From: Methylotuvimicrobium sp. KM2
GTDB lineage: Bacteria; Pseudomonadota; Gammaproteobacteria; Methylococcales; Methylomonadaceae
DNA: 64,000 nt
Direction of reading: 5' to 3'
Assembly: GCF_038051925.1 (NCBI RefSeq)
Contig: NZ_CP150634.1
Coordinates: forward strand, 3,604,300-3,668,299
Both the position numbers and the translations under genes were made by a program. Each line of letters begins with the position of its first letter. Positions within the stretch are counted from its first letter, which is position 1. Positions 8,873-18,098 of the stretch are shown here, one piece after another. Below the pieces are notes generated by a model that searched no databases, was not told the DNA's origin, and was given only the letters and a program-made list of their open reading frames with translations.

Positions 8873-9415
8873 TCACTTGCTTAAGTTATTGGAAATACCC
8901 ACGACTGAGCTTGCGTATTTTTTTGCTCTACGCTTCTGCTGGACACCGGGACCTGGAGAGTGATAACGCCCGATCGCCTCGAACCAGTCTTCGGTTTCAC
9001 GGTATTCCGACGCCAGTATTTTAGCCCCGGTACGGACATTGTGGTATGGATCGAGTGCCTGCCACGGCGTGCCTAGCTTGTCTTGGTGATAGCGCCAATT
9101 GACCTGCATCAGCCCGACATCGATCGACCGGATACCGCGTTCCAAATAAAAAGTCAGTCCTTTATAGGCCGCGATTCGGGTCGGGTATCTTCTCGGGACA
9201 CCCGCAACGTTCAGCGTCCATGGCCAGGGACGGGTCTGCCGGCTACGCAATCGAATTCGGCTTTCTTGCAGCGCCACGCTGTATAGCAGGCGAGGCGGTA
9301 TGTCGTACTCGTGCGCAATCTGTCGGTAACTCGCCGGCATGGATTCCGCATGTAGCGGACTGCCCACTATCGACAGACCTATACCAAGAACGATTACCCA
9401 TGATTTTGTAATCAT
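8873..9415 (-). CDS. ICE lytic transglycosylase (SLT domain)
   Basis: 180 aa. Signal peptide (about 1-24), then a goose-lysozyme/SLT fold with catalytic Glu in SVALQESRIR, the GLMQVNWRYH motif and DPYHNVRTGAKILASEY. It cleaves peptidoglycan to let the type IV secretion channel through the wall, like VirB1. The order pilL-TIGR03759-slt matches the PFGI-1 class ICE core. Confidence 0.88.
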   Translation of the reverse strand: MITKSWVIVLGIGLSIVGSPLHAESMPASYRQIAHEYDIPPRLLYSVALQESRIRLRSRQTRPWPWTLNVAGVPRRYPTRIAAYKGLTFYLERGIRSIDVGLMQVNWRYHQDKLGTPWQALDPYHNVRTGAKILASEYRETEDWFEAIGRYHSPGPGVQQKRRAKKYASSVVGISNNLSK

Positions 9416-9455
9416 TGTTTGTTACTTGTGATCCGACCTGTTCGCAGATGTGTGC

Positions 9456-10226
9456 TTAGAGTTTTATTGCGGTGAGGGAATCAGTATTCATTTTGAAGAC
9501 TACAGGTATTGCTTGATCGAATTTTTTAGTGATTTTTAACAGGTTGCCACGATCATGATTCAAGGTGATCTTGCCGCTTTTCAGCCGTGATGAGTCAATA
9601 GCCAGGTCGATTACCCATTTTTTGATCTTTTCATCATCCCGCCCCGGCGTGGTGTCGACGAAATACACATCGATTTGATGTGGGTTCAGCGAACGATTGT
9701 CCAGCACCCGCCGCATCATTTGTTTGCATTCATGACATTTATCGACTTTGAGAAAAACCAACAAACGGCTGTTCGGTTGTATCGATGCTGTGGCTTGGGT
9801 GCCCGAGTGAGGACGTATTTTGTTGATGTCGATCAGTTGAATATCGCCGTACAGTTTCTTGAATGCTTCGCTGTAGGCCGCTTGAAACGCTAAAATGCGT
9901 TCGGCATCCTCGAAGCGCATTTGCGCCCACATTTCAGCGTATTTTTTTCGCTCCTGATCGTTTCTGGCGTGGGTGCCGAGGACTTCGATCGGCGAGATAG
10001 TGGCCGGACTGATGCTGCCGCGTATGCCCTGCATCAGCGTTTTATAGCGGCGCCATTCTTCGGTGGATAACGACCAGTGCTTGCGTTGCGCGTCTTCCGT
10101 TTCGACCGGTTTGATTTGGCTATCTCGATACTCGCTAGTGGTTTGCTCCGCGGTCGATGGCATGATCGGTAGCGTCATCAGCGCTAGCATTGCGATTACG
10201 ACACCAACAACAGACGGCTTCGGCAT
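9456..10226 (-). CDS. ICE protein, TIGR03759 (PFL_4693) family
   Basis: 256 aa with an N-terminal signal/anchor. The segment LSTEEWRRYKTLMQGIRG and the region around VLGTHARNDQERKKYAEMWA are what I know from TIGR03759. The C-terminal part (LLVFLKVDKCHECKQMMRRV) contains a CxxC in a thioredoxin-like setting, so it may handle disulfides in the periplasm (inference). It sits between the PilL-proximal gene and the transglycosylase, as expected. Confidence 0.78.
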   Translation of the reverse strand: MPKPSVVGVVIAMLALMTLPIMPSTAEQTTSEYRDSQIKPVETEDAQRKHWSLSTEEWRRYKTLMQGIRGSISPATISPIEVLGTHARNDQERKKYAEMWAQMRFEDAERILAFQAAYSEAFKKLYGDIQLIDINKIRPHSGTQATASIQPNSRLLVFLKVDKCHECKQMMRRVLDNRSLNPHQIDVYFVDTTPGRDDEKIKKWVIDLAIDSSRLKSGKITLNHDRGNLLKITKKFDQAIPVVFKMNTDSLTAIKL

Positions 10227-10244
10227 AAGAGTTTCCTTGTTGCC

Positions 10245-11027
10245 TTAGGACTGTATTGAGAGCACCTTGCGCGCTCCGGACTGATGCGTGAGTGTTACGG
10301 TCCCCCTTACATTATTCATCTCGTTGACTGTCCATTGATCGATCGCCTGCCCTATGGTCAGTTCCAGCAACTGTCCGTTATACCGAAACACGGCATAGAA
10401 CTCGCTCCCCCATTGATCAACGCTGACCAAGGAAAAAGGAATAGGTGCGATTACAGGACGCGGGTTTAGGTTGGCTTTAGGCTGAGGGTTGGATTTGAAT
10501 TGCTTGACCGGTTGTTGGCTGGGTTTATTGGGTTTTAGGCGATTCAATAGTTGATCGATTTGCAGTTGTTGAGAGATCAGGCGGTCTTGCAATTCCTGGA
10601 TGAGCGCGTCCTGTTGGTTTTGCCGGTTGTCGTTGGCTGTCTCCAATGCGCTTAGATCGATTTGTAGCTGCTCCAGTTTATTCACGCTTTCGCCGGGTTC
10701 CGAGGCAAAGGGCAGGTTGAGTTCCGAATCGGCATTACCGGTTGTGGCCGGTTGTTCCGTCTCACTTTCAGATGTCTGTTCCAGTTCTTTTGCGCCGCCT
10801 ATCGGTAGAACATCGATTTGTTCAGACAATGGCGAAAAAGAAGGTCGGCTATCGCTTTCCAAATCCACCAGATGGGTTGTCGGCTCATCAGAGCCTTTGG
10901 TTGTAAGAAAAAGTAACAGAATGACGACAACGGCAGCCAGTGCGGCTCCGCTGTATTTCACCCAGTCCGGAATCGGTTGCTGGGCTATCGTTTCGTCGTT
11001 GTTTAGGATTACGTCATTTTCCGGCAT
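10245..11027 (-). CDS. ICE bitopic membrane protein
   Basis: 260 aa. A single membrane segment (GAALAAVVVILLLFL, about 25-40) is followed by an acidic linker, a coiled coil (about 115-165, QDALIQELQDRLISQQLQID) and a C-terminal beta-rich domain (FYAVFRYNGQLLELTIGQAI). The layout resembles PilP/PilO-like periplasmic scaffolds; no family recognised with confidence. It begins 2 bp after the pilL stop and is clearly in the same operon. Confidence 0.6.
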   Translation of the reverse strand: MPENDVILNNDETIAQQPIPDWVKYSGAALAAVVVILLLFLTTKGSDEPTTHLVDLESDSRPSFSPLSEQIDVLPIGGAKELEQTSESETEQPATTGNADSELNLPFASEPGESVNKLEQLQIDLSALETANDNRQNQQDALIQELQDRLISQQLQIDQLLNRLKPNKPSQQPVKQFKSNPQPKANLNPRPVIAPIPFSLVSVDQWGSEFYAVFRYNGQLLELTIGQAIDQWTVNEMNNVRGTVTLTHQSGARKVLSIQS

Positions 11028-11029
11028 GG

Positions 11030-11596
11030 TTATTCTCCGTTAGCGGTAGCAAAACTTGCATTGTGCTTATGCGTTTCTGCGCTTTGCACGTAATTAATCC
11101 GTCGTCTGATAGGATCGATAACCGGCACAAGTTCCGGCGTGACCAAGACCGTCAGCGCATCGTGTAAGGTCATAGGGCCAAGACACCGTTGCACGTCGGG
11201 CAACGGGTTCAGGAACATTCGAACGGCGTGCGGATTCAGTGTTGGCGGACTTTCGACGCTATAGCCGCTTCGTCTCAGTAGATAATGGACGGTATCCCCG
11301 ACAGTTTGCAGGTCGTTGGGAATGGTGACGTTGATGAGGACCTGTAAAGGTTCCCGTTGCGGGAGCGTCGGGATGGCCGGAACAAACGAGTAGCGACCGG
11401 TTTGGACGACTGCGACAGGTTTGATTTCGTCATTGATTGCTGAATAACGGGTTTCGTTGATTTCCGGAGCGGGTATTTCCGCCGGTGCGACCGTTTTAAG
11501 TTCGTTGTTCGCTACTTTGCCGCCTTGCGTGGCACAGCCGGCGAGCAGCGATAGTGCGAAGTACTGGAACAGGGTTTTTATGGAAAAATTCATCAT
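11030..11596 (-). CDS. pilL: ICE protein PilL, PFGI-1 class (TIGR03748)
   Basis: 188 aa lipoprotein: signal peptide ending LLAGCATQ (lipobox LAGC). The conserved region about 75-175 (LQVLINVTIPNDLQTVGDTV, LLRRSGYSVE, VLVTPELVPVIDPIRRRINY) matches the PilL-N/TIGR03748 domain of SPI-7-type conjugative pili. It is the first gene of the visible minus-strand operon. Two adjacent ATG codons (11594-96 and 11591-93) could start it. Confidence 0.85.
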   Translation of the reverse strand: MMNFSIKTLFQYFALSLLAGCATQGGKVANNELKTVAPAEIPAPEINETRYSAINDEIKPVAVVQTGRYSFVPAIPTLPQREPLQVLINVTIPNDLQTVGDTVHYLLRRSGYSVESPPTLNPHAVRMFLNPLPDVQRCLGPMTLHDALTVLVTPELVPVIDPIRRRINYVQSAETHKHNASFATANGE

Positions 11597-11663
11597 GTCG
11601 ACTCTGTGATAGCTGGCTTTTGTTACACAGAAGTCTGCGGGTTTGCTGGGATTTCAACAATAA

Positions 11664-11693
11664 AAAACCCTTTTTACGATTTCATAGGGTTTT
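11664..11693. terminator. terminator-like hairpin upstream of pilL
   Basis: AAAACCCT at 11664-11671 pairs with AGGGTTTT at 11686-11693, with A- and T-rich flanks. Similar in sequence and placement to the hairpin at 2710-2750. Confidence 0.55.
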
Positions 11694-12447
11694 ACCTTTT
11701 CCGGATAGGCCCCTTTCCATTAGGGTCCCCTTCCCTTCTTCCCTATGTCCTTTATCCATTCCTTTTGAAACTATTTCCCGTACTTCTTGCCTTTCTGCCT
11801 TTTGCCTTTTTGTCCTGCGTCAATTATCTTTGCCGGTTTGACGTCAATTATCATGGGCCGATCCTATTGAATGGATGTGTATAGGGATGGCCGTAAGGGT
11901 ATTTGCATAAAATAAGCAATGGTGCCCGAGTTAATTCCATTTGACCTTCGTTTCCGGGTGTCTCAGAATTCGGAAAATAGTACGATAAATTTTCATTAGC
12001 GAGCATTCACCCACCAATTTCCCCAAATCCGTCATATAGTTTTTAGAAATCCGGTCAGCCTTCGGTTGTCAGCTTCTATCGAATTACGTGGCCATGTTGG
12101 GTAAGTTCTGGGATACGATGAAGAGGTTGGACTTTCCGGCGGGGATGGTCACAACGGATGGGGTTTTGAGGTGGATATTTTAAAACTCGGAGTAAAGTCG
12201 CTCGTCGACTCACAAGAACCACTCAACCCATATTTCCGAATGGCTAAGTAGAACCCTTAGCAGTCACCGATAAACTACTTCTAAAAGGAGTAACATGAAA
12301 ATCACCGGCTCATCCGATGATTTATTGGTTTAATTTGAGGCTTTATGTAATTTTTAACCATGAATACCTATTGTCAACTTGTTCCGACCCCATGCTCTGG
12401 CACTTGAAAGCTATTTAATTATTGGAATTAAGTTGTCCACATGCGGC
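11694..12447. other. non-coding stretch between pilL and the IS
   Basis: About 750 bp; no reading frame with recognisable protein sequence on either strand. Probably contains the promoter for the pilL operon and the remains of whatever bordered the ICE before the IS66 element arrived. Confidence 0.4.
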
Positions 12448-14124
12448 GTAACTATTCAGCCCCCCCATTACAAAAATCATCCAATCAGTCACTAAAAAAC
12501 TGTATTTTCAAGCCGCCAAGACGTATCCTGTGCACCATGCAACTGAGCGATCATGACCTAAACCAACTGGATGAAGACAGGCTTCTGGACTTACCGGAAG
12601 AGGATTTGCGTCGCCTTTCGATTCGCTTGCTCAACGATCTCAAGGAAGCACGCGAGCGCTTGAAGCAAAACTCGCGCAATAGCTCCCGGCCACCCAGTAG
12701 TGAAGCACCGTGGGATAAGGCGAACGATACAGCCAGTGATACCGATGCGATAGACGCTGGCGAAGACACGCCGGACCAGGAGGCAGATAACACATCTTCC
12801 GCCCCACCTGCTAAAGAATCCAAACAAGATTCTCAAACCGACTCGTCTCAAGCTTCGGATGATGTGCGTAAACCCGGTAAGCAGCCTGGTGCGCAAGGCT
12901 TCGGTAGACAGCAAGTCCTGCCGGTGACCGACTATCAAGACCATCGTCCCGAGCTTTGCGCGTGTTGCGGTACTGTGTTCACGACAAGTCAGCAAAAAGC
13001 GTATACCGCTTTTGATACCGTTGACCTCACCTGGGCTGACGCGAACGATCCGGGCTTGAGATTGATCACGACGCGGCATACCTATTATGAAGCGACGTGT
13101 CACTGCGGCCATGTGACGCGAGGCGAACCGTATCGTCATGTGCCCCACGGCAGTTTGCCGAACGTCGTGTGCAGCGAATGGCGCCTGGTCGGGCCGGGTT
13201 TAGCCGCCTTGATTGTGTGTCTGGCCTATCGCATGCGGCTATCCCGTGAGCGCATCCGCGAATTCTTGCAGGATTGGTTAGGGTTAAGTCTCAGTGTCGG
13301 CACCATCAACAACACCCTGCATGAAAGCGGCGCGGCGGCGCTGCCGATCGAAGACGAACTCATTGACGCCGTGGTCAATAGTCAATTACTGCATGTCGAT
13401 GAAACGTCTTGGATGGAACTGACGACCTTCTTATGGCTGTGGGTGTTCAGTACGGATACCGTGACTGCTTACTGGATTGCCTACCGCAGTGCCGAATTGC
13501 TCGAGAACCTCTTGGGCTCGGATTACTTGGGCTGGCTCATGAGCGATGGCTACAAAGCCTATCGCAGATACCCGAATCGCGTGCGCTGCTGGGCGCATCT
13601 GCTGCGCAAAGCCCAAGGACTGGAAGAGAGTTTCGACCCTGTGGCCCGCCAGTTCGGCAAACAAACACTGGCGTTGCTGAATACGCTGATGAACGCGATT
13701 CGAGAGGCCCGTGTCGACCCACCCGACAAACCGTTGACGGAAACCTTTCAAGAATCACTAGCGCTCTATCGAGCGCTATGCGAAAGCCTGCGCGAAGCAA
13801 CGCATAAAAAGACGCGTGAGCTGTCCGGTGAAATGCTCAATGATTGGGAGGCGATCTTTCAGGTCGTTGCATCCTGTCATTTGCCGTTGACCAACAACGA
13901 AGCCGAGCGGGCACTGCGGCACTGGGTGATTTTGAGACGCATCAGCTATGGCACTCGCACCGAACAAGGCTCGCGGGTATTCGCCATTTTAATCAGCGTG
14001 ATCGAAACCTGTCGTAAAAGACAGCAATCCCCTTGGCTTTATTTGGCAGTAGTCATTGATCATCAGCGAACCGGTCGGCCGATTCCAAAATTGCCTCCAG
14101 TGGACTGGGGGTCTGAATAGTTAC
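12448..14124 (+). mobile_element. IS66-family insertion sequence, single-ORF (ISBst12-like) type
   Basis: 1677 bp bounded by 18-bp inverted repeats: GTAACTATTCAGCCCCCC at 12448 and, inverted, GTAACTATTCAGACCCCC ending at 14124 (17/18 match; GTAA start is typical of IS66). Only the large transposase is present, as in the ISBst12 subgroup; no tnpA/tnpB-like genes. The flanking octamers (catgcggc and cacgattc) do not match, so no 8-bp target duplication remains, suggesting a rearranged flank. Confidence 0.85.
12537..14120 (+). CDS. IS66-family transposase
   Basis: 527 aa from ATG 12537 (start chosen because the conserved N terminus begins MQLSDHDLNQLDEDRL; an upstream in-frame ATG at 12441 lies outside the IS). 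Helical N-terminal segment with KQNSRNSSRPPSSEAPW, an acidic linker, a zinc-finger-like segment (ELCACCGTVF, TCHCGHV), then the DDE catalytic core: LLHVDETSW, MSDGYKAY and LTNNEAERALRHW. The stop codon lies inside the right inverted repeat. Appears intact, so may be active and able to mobilise elements with similar ends elsewhere (see 40754-41198). Confidence 0.92.
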   Translation: MQLSDHDLNQLDEDRLLDLPEEDLRRLSIRLLNDLKEARERLKQNSRNSSRPPSSEAPWDKANDTASDTDAIDAGEDTPDQEADNTSSAPPAKESKQDSQTDSSQASDDVRKPGKQPGAQGFGRQQVLPVTDYQDHRPELCACCGTVFTTSQQKAYTAFDTVDLTWADANDPGLRLITTRHTYYEATCHCGHVTRGEPYRHVPHGSLPNVVCSEWRLVGPGLAALIVCLAYRMRLSRERIREFLQDWLGLSLSVGTINNTLHESGAAALPIEDELIDAVVNSQLLHVDETSWMELTTFLWLWVFSTDTVTAYWIAYRSAELLENLLGSDYLGWLMSDGYKAYRRYPNRVRCWAHLLRKAQGLEESFDPVARQFGKQTLALLNTLMNAIREARVDPPDKPLTETFQESLALYRALCESLREATHKKTRELSGEMLNDWEAIFQVVASCHLPLTNNEAERALRHWVILRRISYGTRTEQGSRVFAILISVIETCRKRQQSPWLYLAVVIDHQRTGRPIPKLPPVDWGSE

Positions 14125-14277
14125 CACGATTCAGGTGATGTTGAATGGCTTCGACGTGTTTATCCCGCCAATCCAACAACTGTCTTCTCAGAAATATATA
14201 ATCTGCCCTATCAATTGTTGATTGTTTTTTCTGTTGGAGCATTTTTGATACTCTCTTTGGGAGTTAGCGAATAATAC
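14125..14277 (+). pseudogene. C-terminal remnant of a membrane protein next to the IS
   Basis: Directly after the IS end, the plus strand encodes 49 residues with protein-like character, including SEIYNLPYQLLIVFSVGAF with a membrane segment, ending at TAA 14275-14277. No start or upstream half is found before 12448. I read it as a gene remnant truncated by the IS; origin unknown. Confidence 0.35.
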
Positions 14278-14531
14278 CGTCGGCCTAGGATTTTAAACCA
14301 TTAGCTCGAACCTGCCACCAATCATAGATGTAAAAGGCAAATAATTGCCAAGTTTTGATCGGTCAGCACAACTCTTTCGAAAATATGTGTGGTTTTATCG
14401 CAACTGACAACTCAACCGACTCGATACTAAGGCTTCAATGGGAGCGAAACAATAGATTGAGCACCCGTCAGGCTTTGCGGAATGCTTTTAAAGAGATATG
14501 CCGACCGGGAGACCATCAAAAATTCAGTCAA

Positions 14532-14571
14532 TAAAAAAGGGCCTACGCGCTAACGCAAGCCCTTGCTTTAT
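14532..14571 (-). terminator. terminator of the 14630-15298 gene
   Basis: Read on the minus strand, AAGGGC (59-64 side) pairs with GCCCTT and is followed by a run of six T. It lies about 60 bp past the stop of the minus-strand gene. Confidence 0.7.
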
Positions 14572-14629
14572 TTACCACGGACGGGATATACGACCGATCG
14601 AGTGCCTATTCTGAGCCGATTTAGCTTGT

Positions 14630-15298
14630 CTAAACCGGCACATGTCCGAAATTGGAGGTTTCGCCAAGTCCAATAGTCGCAGAGATGATTGCTTTCGCCA
14701 TCTTGGCGCCGTTTGCAGGCTTGCTCAGAAAATGACTCAACTCATTATCATCAATCCGGTCTATTATCCGTTTGACCTGCTCCGCTTGGAAGATTTCATT
14801 GCTGAGTAAAACGGTTCCACCTGTTTGAATCCAAAAGCCATCAAAATCGATCAGATGCCCAGCCAGAATCATTCCCTGACGAGCGGTTTTAGCCAATTGA
14901 TGATCGACCAACCGATAAATCACCTTACTGAATACATCCACAACTTTTAAGGAATCGGTGCCGTTCGTTTCTTCCACCTGATAAATCGCATAATGCGCTT
15001 CGCTCATACGGCGCAGCAATTCCAATTCATATGCGTCGGCTTCTTTACTGAATAGACGCAAGAACTTCTCCGCCATATTGAAGCCGTTTGGACGATAGCC
15101 GTAAATCGCATAATCGGTAAATAAGTCCATTTCGGTTTCGTTTTGGACCATTAAGGCCTTTTGATGCCAAATCCCCAAATGCTTGCCGCAGGTTTTAATA
15201 TTGTCCTTCGTGAGCTTTCTGAAAATATTGCCGTTCAAATCCATCATACGATGACGTATCTCGGGATAATCGGCTGGAGTAAACGTAAAATCGGCCAT
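14630..15298 (-). CDS. hypothetical protein
   Basis: 222 aa, no signal peptide or membrane segment, mostly helical by composition. I do not recognise it. It sits between the IS and the distal tRNA-Asn repeat, i.e. outside the satellite, and has its own terminator. Start ATG at 15296-15298. Confidence 0.6.
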   Translation of the reverse strand: MADFTFTPADYPEIRHRMMDLNGNIFRKLTKDNIKTCGKHLGIWHQKALMVQNETEMDLFTDYAIYGYRPNGFNMAEKFLRLFSKEADAYELELLRRMSEAHYAIYQVEETNGTDSLKVVDVFSKVIYRLVDHQLAKTARQGMILAGHLIDFDGFWIQTGGTVLLSNEIFQAEQVKRIIDRIDDNELSHFLSKPANGAKMAKAIISATIGLGETSNFGHVPV

Positions 15299-15434
15299 GA
15301 GCTATGTTGAATGATGATGCGAAGTTTGTTCTTAACAGGTCGTGCAGATTTTTCCGACCCGATACCGCCCCCACCGGGAGACTGTTGGAATTATGGAGTA
15401 ACACTGTATTTTTTCAAAGGCACTACAAATAAAA

Positions 15435-15465
15435 AAGGCCTGTAGAGAAAAACTCTACAGGCCTT
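15435..15465 (-). terminator. rho-independent terminator beside the distal att site
   Basis: Perfect 13-bp stem AAGGCCTGTAGAG / CTCTACAGGCCTT with A-run on the left (T-run on the minus strand). It is probably the original terminator of the tRNA-Asn transcript, displaced from the tRNA by the insertion. Confidence 0.75.
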
Positions 15466-15473
15466 GATTTATT

Positions 15474-15522
15474 TGGCTCCCCCGGACGGGCTCGAACCGC
15501 CGACCTAGTGATTAACAGTTAC
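15474..15522 (-). repeat. distal attachment site: partial tRNA-Asn copy
   Basis: 49 bp identical but for one base (T/C at 15520) to 30352-30400, the 3' part of tRNA-Asn from the CCA end through the anticodon arm. The sequence after 15522 diverges from the tRNA, so this copy is not a functional tRNA. It marks the far end of the integrated element. Confidence 0.92.
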
Positions 15523-15652
15523 TTGCTCCTAGTGTTTCCAACCCCTTGTTACTATACGGAAAAGCCATTTAAGCCATTGATTTACCTTAAAAGTTGACAT
15601 TACCGCACGTTACTATAAAATTCTTGAACATACTAGATATAGTGCTTAAAAC

Positions 15653-15685
15653 TTGACCCGGCCTTGACCCGGCCTTGACCCGGAT
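15653..15685 (+). repeat. three tandem 11-bp repeats, putative integrase arm sites (left)
   Basis: TTGACCCGGCC at 15653, 15664 and (TTGACCCGGAT) 15675. The same unit occurs twice near the other end at 30277-30298. Their position about 130-210 bp inside one att copy and 55-75 bp inside the other fits arm-type binding sites for the integrase (inference). They also overlap the integrase promoter region. Confidence 0.6.
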
Positions 15686-15701
15686 TTAATAAGGAAGCGA
15701 A

Positions 15702-16898
15702 ATGGCAAATAAAATAAATTTCACACAGCAGCGGATTGAAAAATTAAAGGCACCGGAAAATGGTCGTGTTGATTATCATGATACCGGATTCCCAAAGTTG
15801 ATTTGTCGAGTTAGCAGCACAGGAGTTAAGACTTTTGCGGTTTTAAAATGGGACGGTCGAACATCAAAGCGCGTTACGTTGGGGCGGTTCCCTGATTTGT
15901 CGGTAGCGGATGCCAGAAAACTTGCAGGAGAAGCTCTTTCCTCCCTAGCCAATGGCATTGACCCAGTGGAAGAAAAGCGCAAGGAGAGACTGTCGGGAAT
16001 GACGCTTTCGGAACTGCTTGAATCCTACTTAAAAAATAAAAACGACTTGCGGGAAGCATCAATATTGGATTACCGCAAAAAAATCAATCAAGGCTTTGCC
16101 GATTGGCTGGACAAACCTATCAACACAATAACGCGGGACATGGTTCTTGTGAAGCGCAATGGCTTTAAAGGAGCCAGAGACAACAAACTTCGAGTATTGC
16201 GTGTACTGATGAATTACGCCACCAAGACACTGAAGGCGATTGATAATAACCCGGTTGACATCCTCACTGATGGGAAGCTATGGGCAAGACCGAAACGACG
16301 AAAGCGGATGATTGGCAGCGATGATATGAAGGCATGGTACGAGGCCGTTTTGGGTTTGGATAACGAAAAGGCAAAGCTCTATTTGTTACTGTTGCTTCAC
16401 ACCGGATTGCGCGATCAGGATGTTAGATATTTAGAATGGCTGGACGTGGATTTTAAGAACGATTCCTTTCTTGTTCGAGACACAAAAAACCATACAGACT
16501 TCACTGCCTACATTGCGCCGCAAATCAAACCGTACTTACGAGGATTACAGGCATTAACGGGCGACAGTCGATTCGTATTTCCAGGCGAAAGTGGTGATGG
16601 CGTAATGAATCAGCCGCGCAAGCAGATCAAAAAGGTAATCGATCAATCCGGCGTCGAGTTCTCACCGCATGACCTGAAACGAACCTTTCTAACGATTGGC
16701 GAAGCGGCCATGATTCCATTCAGCTTACTCAAAGCGCTGGCGAACCACAAAACCGACAACGACGTGACCGGCGGTTACATCAATCCCGAAAGCAAGACCA
16801 TGAAGGCGGCAACCTTCAAGATTGCCGATTATATTGAACAGCATGTCTTATCGAGCGATGAGAACGTTGTTACTTTAAAACGGAGTTTAACGCAGTGA
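15702..16898 (+). CDS. tyrosine recombinase integrase (P4-type, DUF4102)
   Basis: 398 aa. N-terminal arm-binding DUF4102-like domain (about 5-90, PKLICRVSSTGVKTFAVLKW), SAM-like core-binding domain (about 105-190), catalytic domain with LLHTGLRDQDVRYLEW (Arg), HDLKRTF (His, Arg), ANHK and tyrosine in GGYINPE. Catalyses insertion into and excision from tRNA-Asn. Start ATG 15702 follows AAGGAAG. It is next to the distal att, with its stop overlapping the following GTG start. Confidence 0.95.
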   Translation: MANKINFTQQRIEKLKAPENGRVDYHDTGFPKLICRVSSTGVKTFAVLKWDGRTSKRVTLGRFPDLSVADARKLAGEALSSLANGIDPVEEKRKERLSGMTLSELLESYLKNKNDLREASILDYRKKINQGFADWLDKPINTITRDMVLVKRNGFKGARDNKLRVLRVLMNYATKTLKAIDNNPVDILTDGKLWARPKRRKRMIGSDDMKAWYEAVLGLDNEKAKLYLLLLLHTGLRDQDVRYLEWLDVDFKNDSFLVRDTKNHTDFTAYIAPQIKPYLRGLQALTGDSRFVFPGESGDGVMNQPRKQIKKVIDQSGVEFSPHDLKRTFLTIGEAAMIPFSLLKALANHKTDNDVTGGYINPESKTMKAATFKIADYIEQHVLSSDENVVTLKRSLTQ

Positions 16899-17611
16899 CA
16901 TATTTCAATATTCCCCGGAGCGAGCGAACACCGGAAACAGAGATTGATTCAATATTAGCGACCGCTTCTTATTTGTATGATTGCATCAATAATGACGGCA
17001 CAAAATACAGTTTCATCAATACTTTTTTTAAGGAAATGATGGAGAACGAGAATACCAGCGGCGATACCCTATCGCGATTGGTTTACAAGGTGAATCCGGT
17101 TAATGTCGATGGAATTGGAAAGGTGACTGAAATATCGGCCTTGGTGGTTTCTTGTGCGTATTGTTGCGAGGCTCAACGGGCTTTTGACGATGGGCGCATT
17201 AATGATGCGTGGACCTATATTATTGACGCGAAGGACTGGCTTAGAGTGCCGCTCTCAAGGCATGCGGGAATAACAGAATTAATAAACGAGGAGCATAAGT
17301 CGGATATATCGCGGATACGGAGGGAAAGCCGAAAAAAAGGTATTGAAAAGTACGATTATTCCGATTTTATTTTGAAGGAGTACAGAAAAAAAGCTTGGAA
17401 AAATAAGGCTCAGGCGGTCGAGGCTATTAATAAATTACTGGGTAAGTATATCGAGAATAATAACTTGCCGGTACGGGTATTACAAGTCGAATTAGAAAAC
17501 GGAAATATCGCGGAAGAAAGGCAGACCGATTTCACTAAATATGTTTATGGAATTTTACCAAGCGCACAGCAAGTTAAAATTGATGCGAAGAATTTTAGAA
17601 AGAAAACCTGA
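16895..17611 (+). CDS. hypothetical protein coupled to the integrase
   Basis: 238 aa starting at GTG 16895, overlapping the integrase stop (GTGA). No recognised domain. Middle part (VSCAYCCEAQRAFDDGRIND) has two adjacent cysteines; the C-terminal half is Lys/Glu-rich and helical. Coupling suggests a role in integration/excision or its control, but this is only contextual. Confidence 0.6.
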   Translation: MTYFNIPRSERTPETEIDSILATASYLYDCINNDGTKYSFINTFFKEMMENENTSGDTLSRLVYKVNPVNVDGIGKVTEISALVVSCAYCCEAQRAFDDGRINDAWTYIIDAKDWLRVPLSRHAGITELINEEHKSDISRIRRESRKKGIEKYDYSDFILKEYRKKAWKNKAQAVEAINKLLGKYIENNNLPVRVLQVELENGNIAEERQTDFTKYVYGILPSAQQVKIDAKNFRKKT

Positions 17612-17642
17612 TAGATAAAAAACTGTTATATAAAGCAAAAAG

Positions 17643-17663
17643 CCGGGCATGACCCGGTTTTTT
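17643..17663 (+). terminator. rho-independent terminator
   Basis: CCGGG/CCCGG stem with short loop followed by seven T, ending the integrase unit. Confidence 0.8.
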
Positions 17664-17774
17664 TGTGCCTGAAAAACTGCCAGTAACAAAAAACTTTTTG
17701 TTAAAGGGAATTTTTTTTAGCAGCCATTACGCAAAATGACCTCACTGTTTTTTTATTACTTGAGGATTTAAAAG

Positions 17775-17993
17775 ATGGCTGCAACACAACAAAACCAAGA
17801 TATTTCATTTCACGTTGACGCGCTTATTGATACCGATGGAGCGGCAAAACTGCTTAATATCCCGCGTGGCACTTTAATCAAATGGCGCTGTACCGGCGAA
17901 AACAATATTCCATACGTTCGTATCGGTCGATTAATTAAATACAGAACAACCGCCTTATTAGAGTATGTCGAACGACATACCCATAACGCATAA
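17775..17993 (+). CDS. small HTH (excisionase/MerR-like) DNA-binding protein
   Basis: 72 aa. The region LLNIPRGTLIKWRCTGENNI followed by PYVRIGRLIKYR is the winged HTH_17 pattern of excisionases and AlpA-like regulators. Candidate directionality factor or transcription regulator of the element. It is a single-gene unit with terminators on both sides. Confidence 0.75.
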   Translation: MAATQQNQDISFHVDALIDTDGAAKLLNIPRGTLIKWRCTGENNIPYVRIGRLIKYRTTALLEYVERHTHNA

Positions 17994-18032
17994 AAAAACC
18001 CCGAACACTTTGAAAAATGTCCGGGGCTTTTT
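17991..18032 (+). terminator. rho-independent terminator
   Basis: CCCCGAACA (17999-18007) pairs with TGTCCGGGG (18018-18026), then CTTTTT. Confidence 0.8.
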
Positions 18033-18098
18033 AAGGTACAAATCACTACGCAAAGTGATTATATCTTATTGGACACACCCGGAAAAGGAATTTTAGTT

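Noticed and set aside
12448..14124. 8-bp target duplication for the full IS66 copy
   Set aside because: Flanking octamers catgcggc and cacgattc differ; not reported as a duplication.
15474..15522. Second functional tRNA-Asn
   Set aside because: Sequence leaves the tRNA after the anticodon arm; no 5' half.
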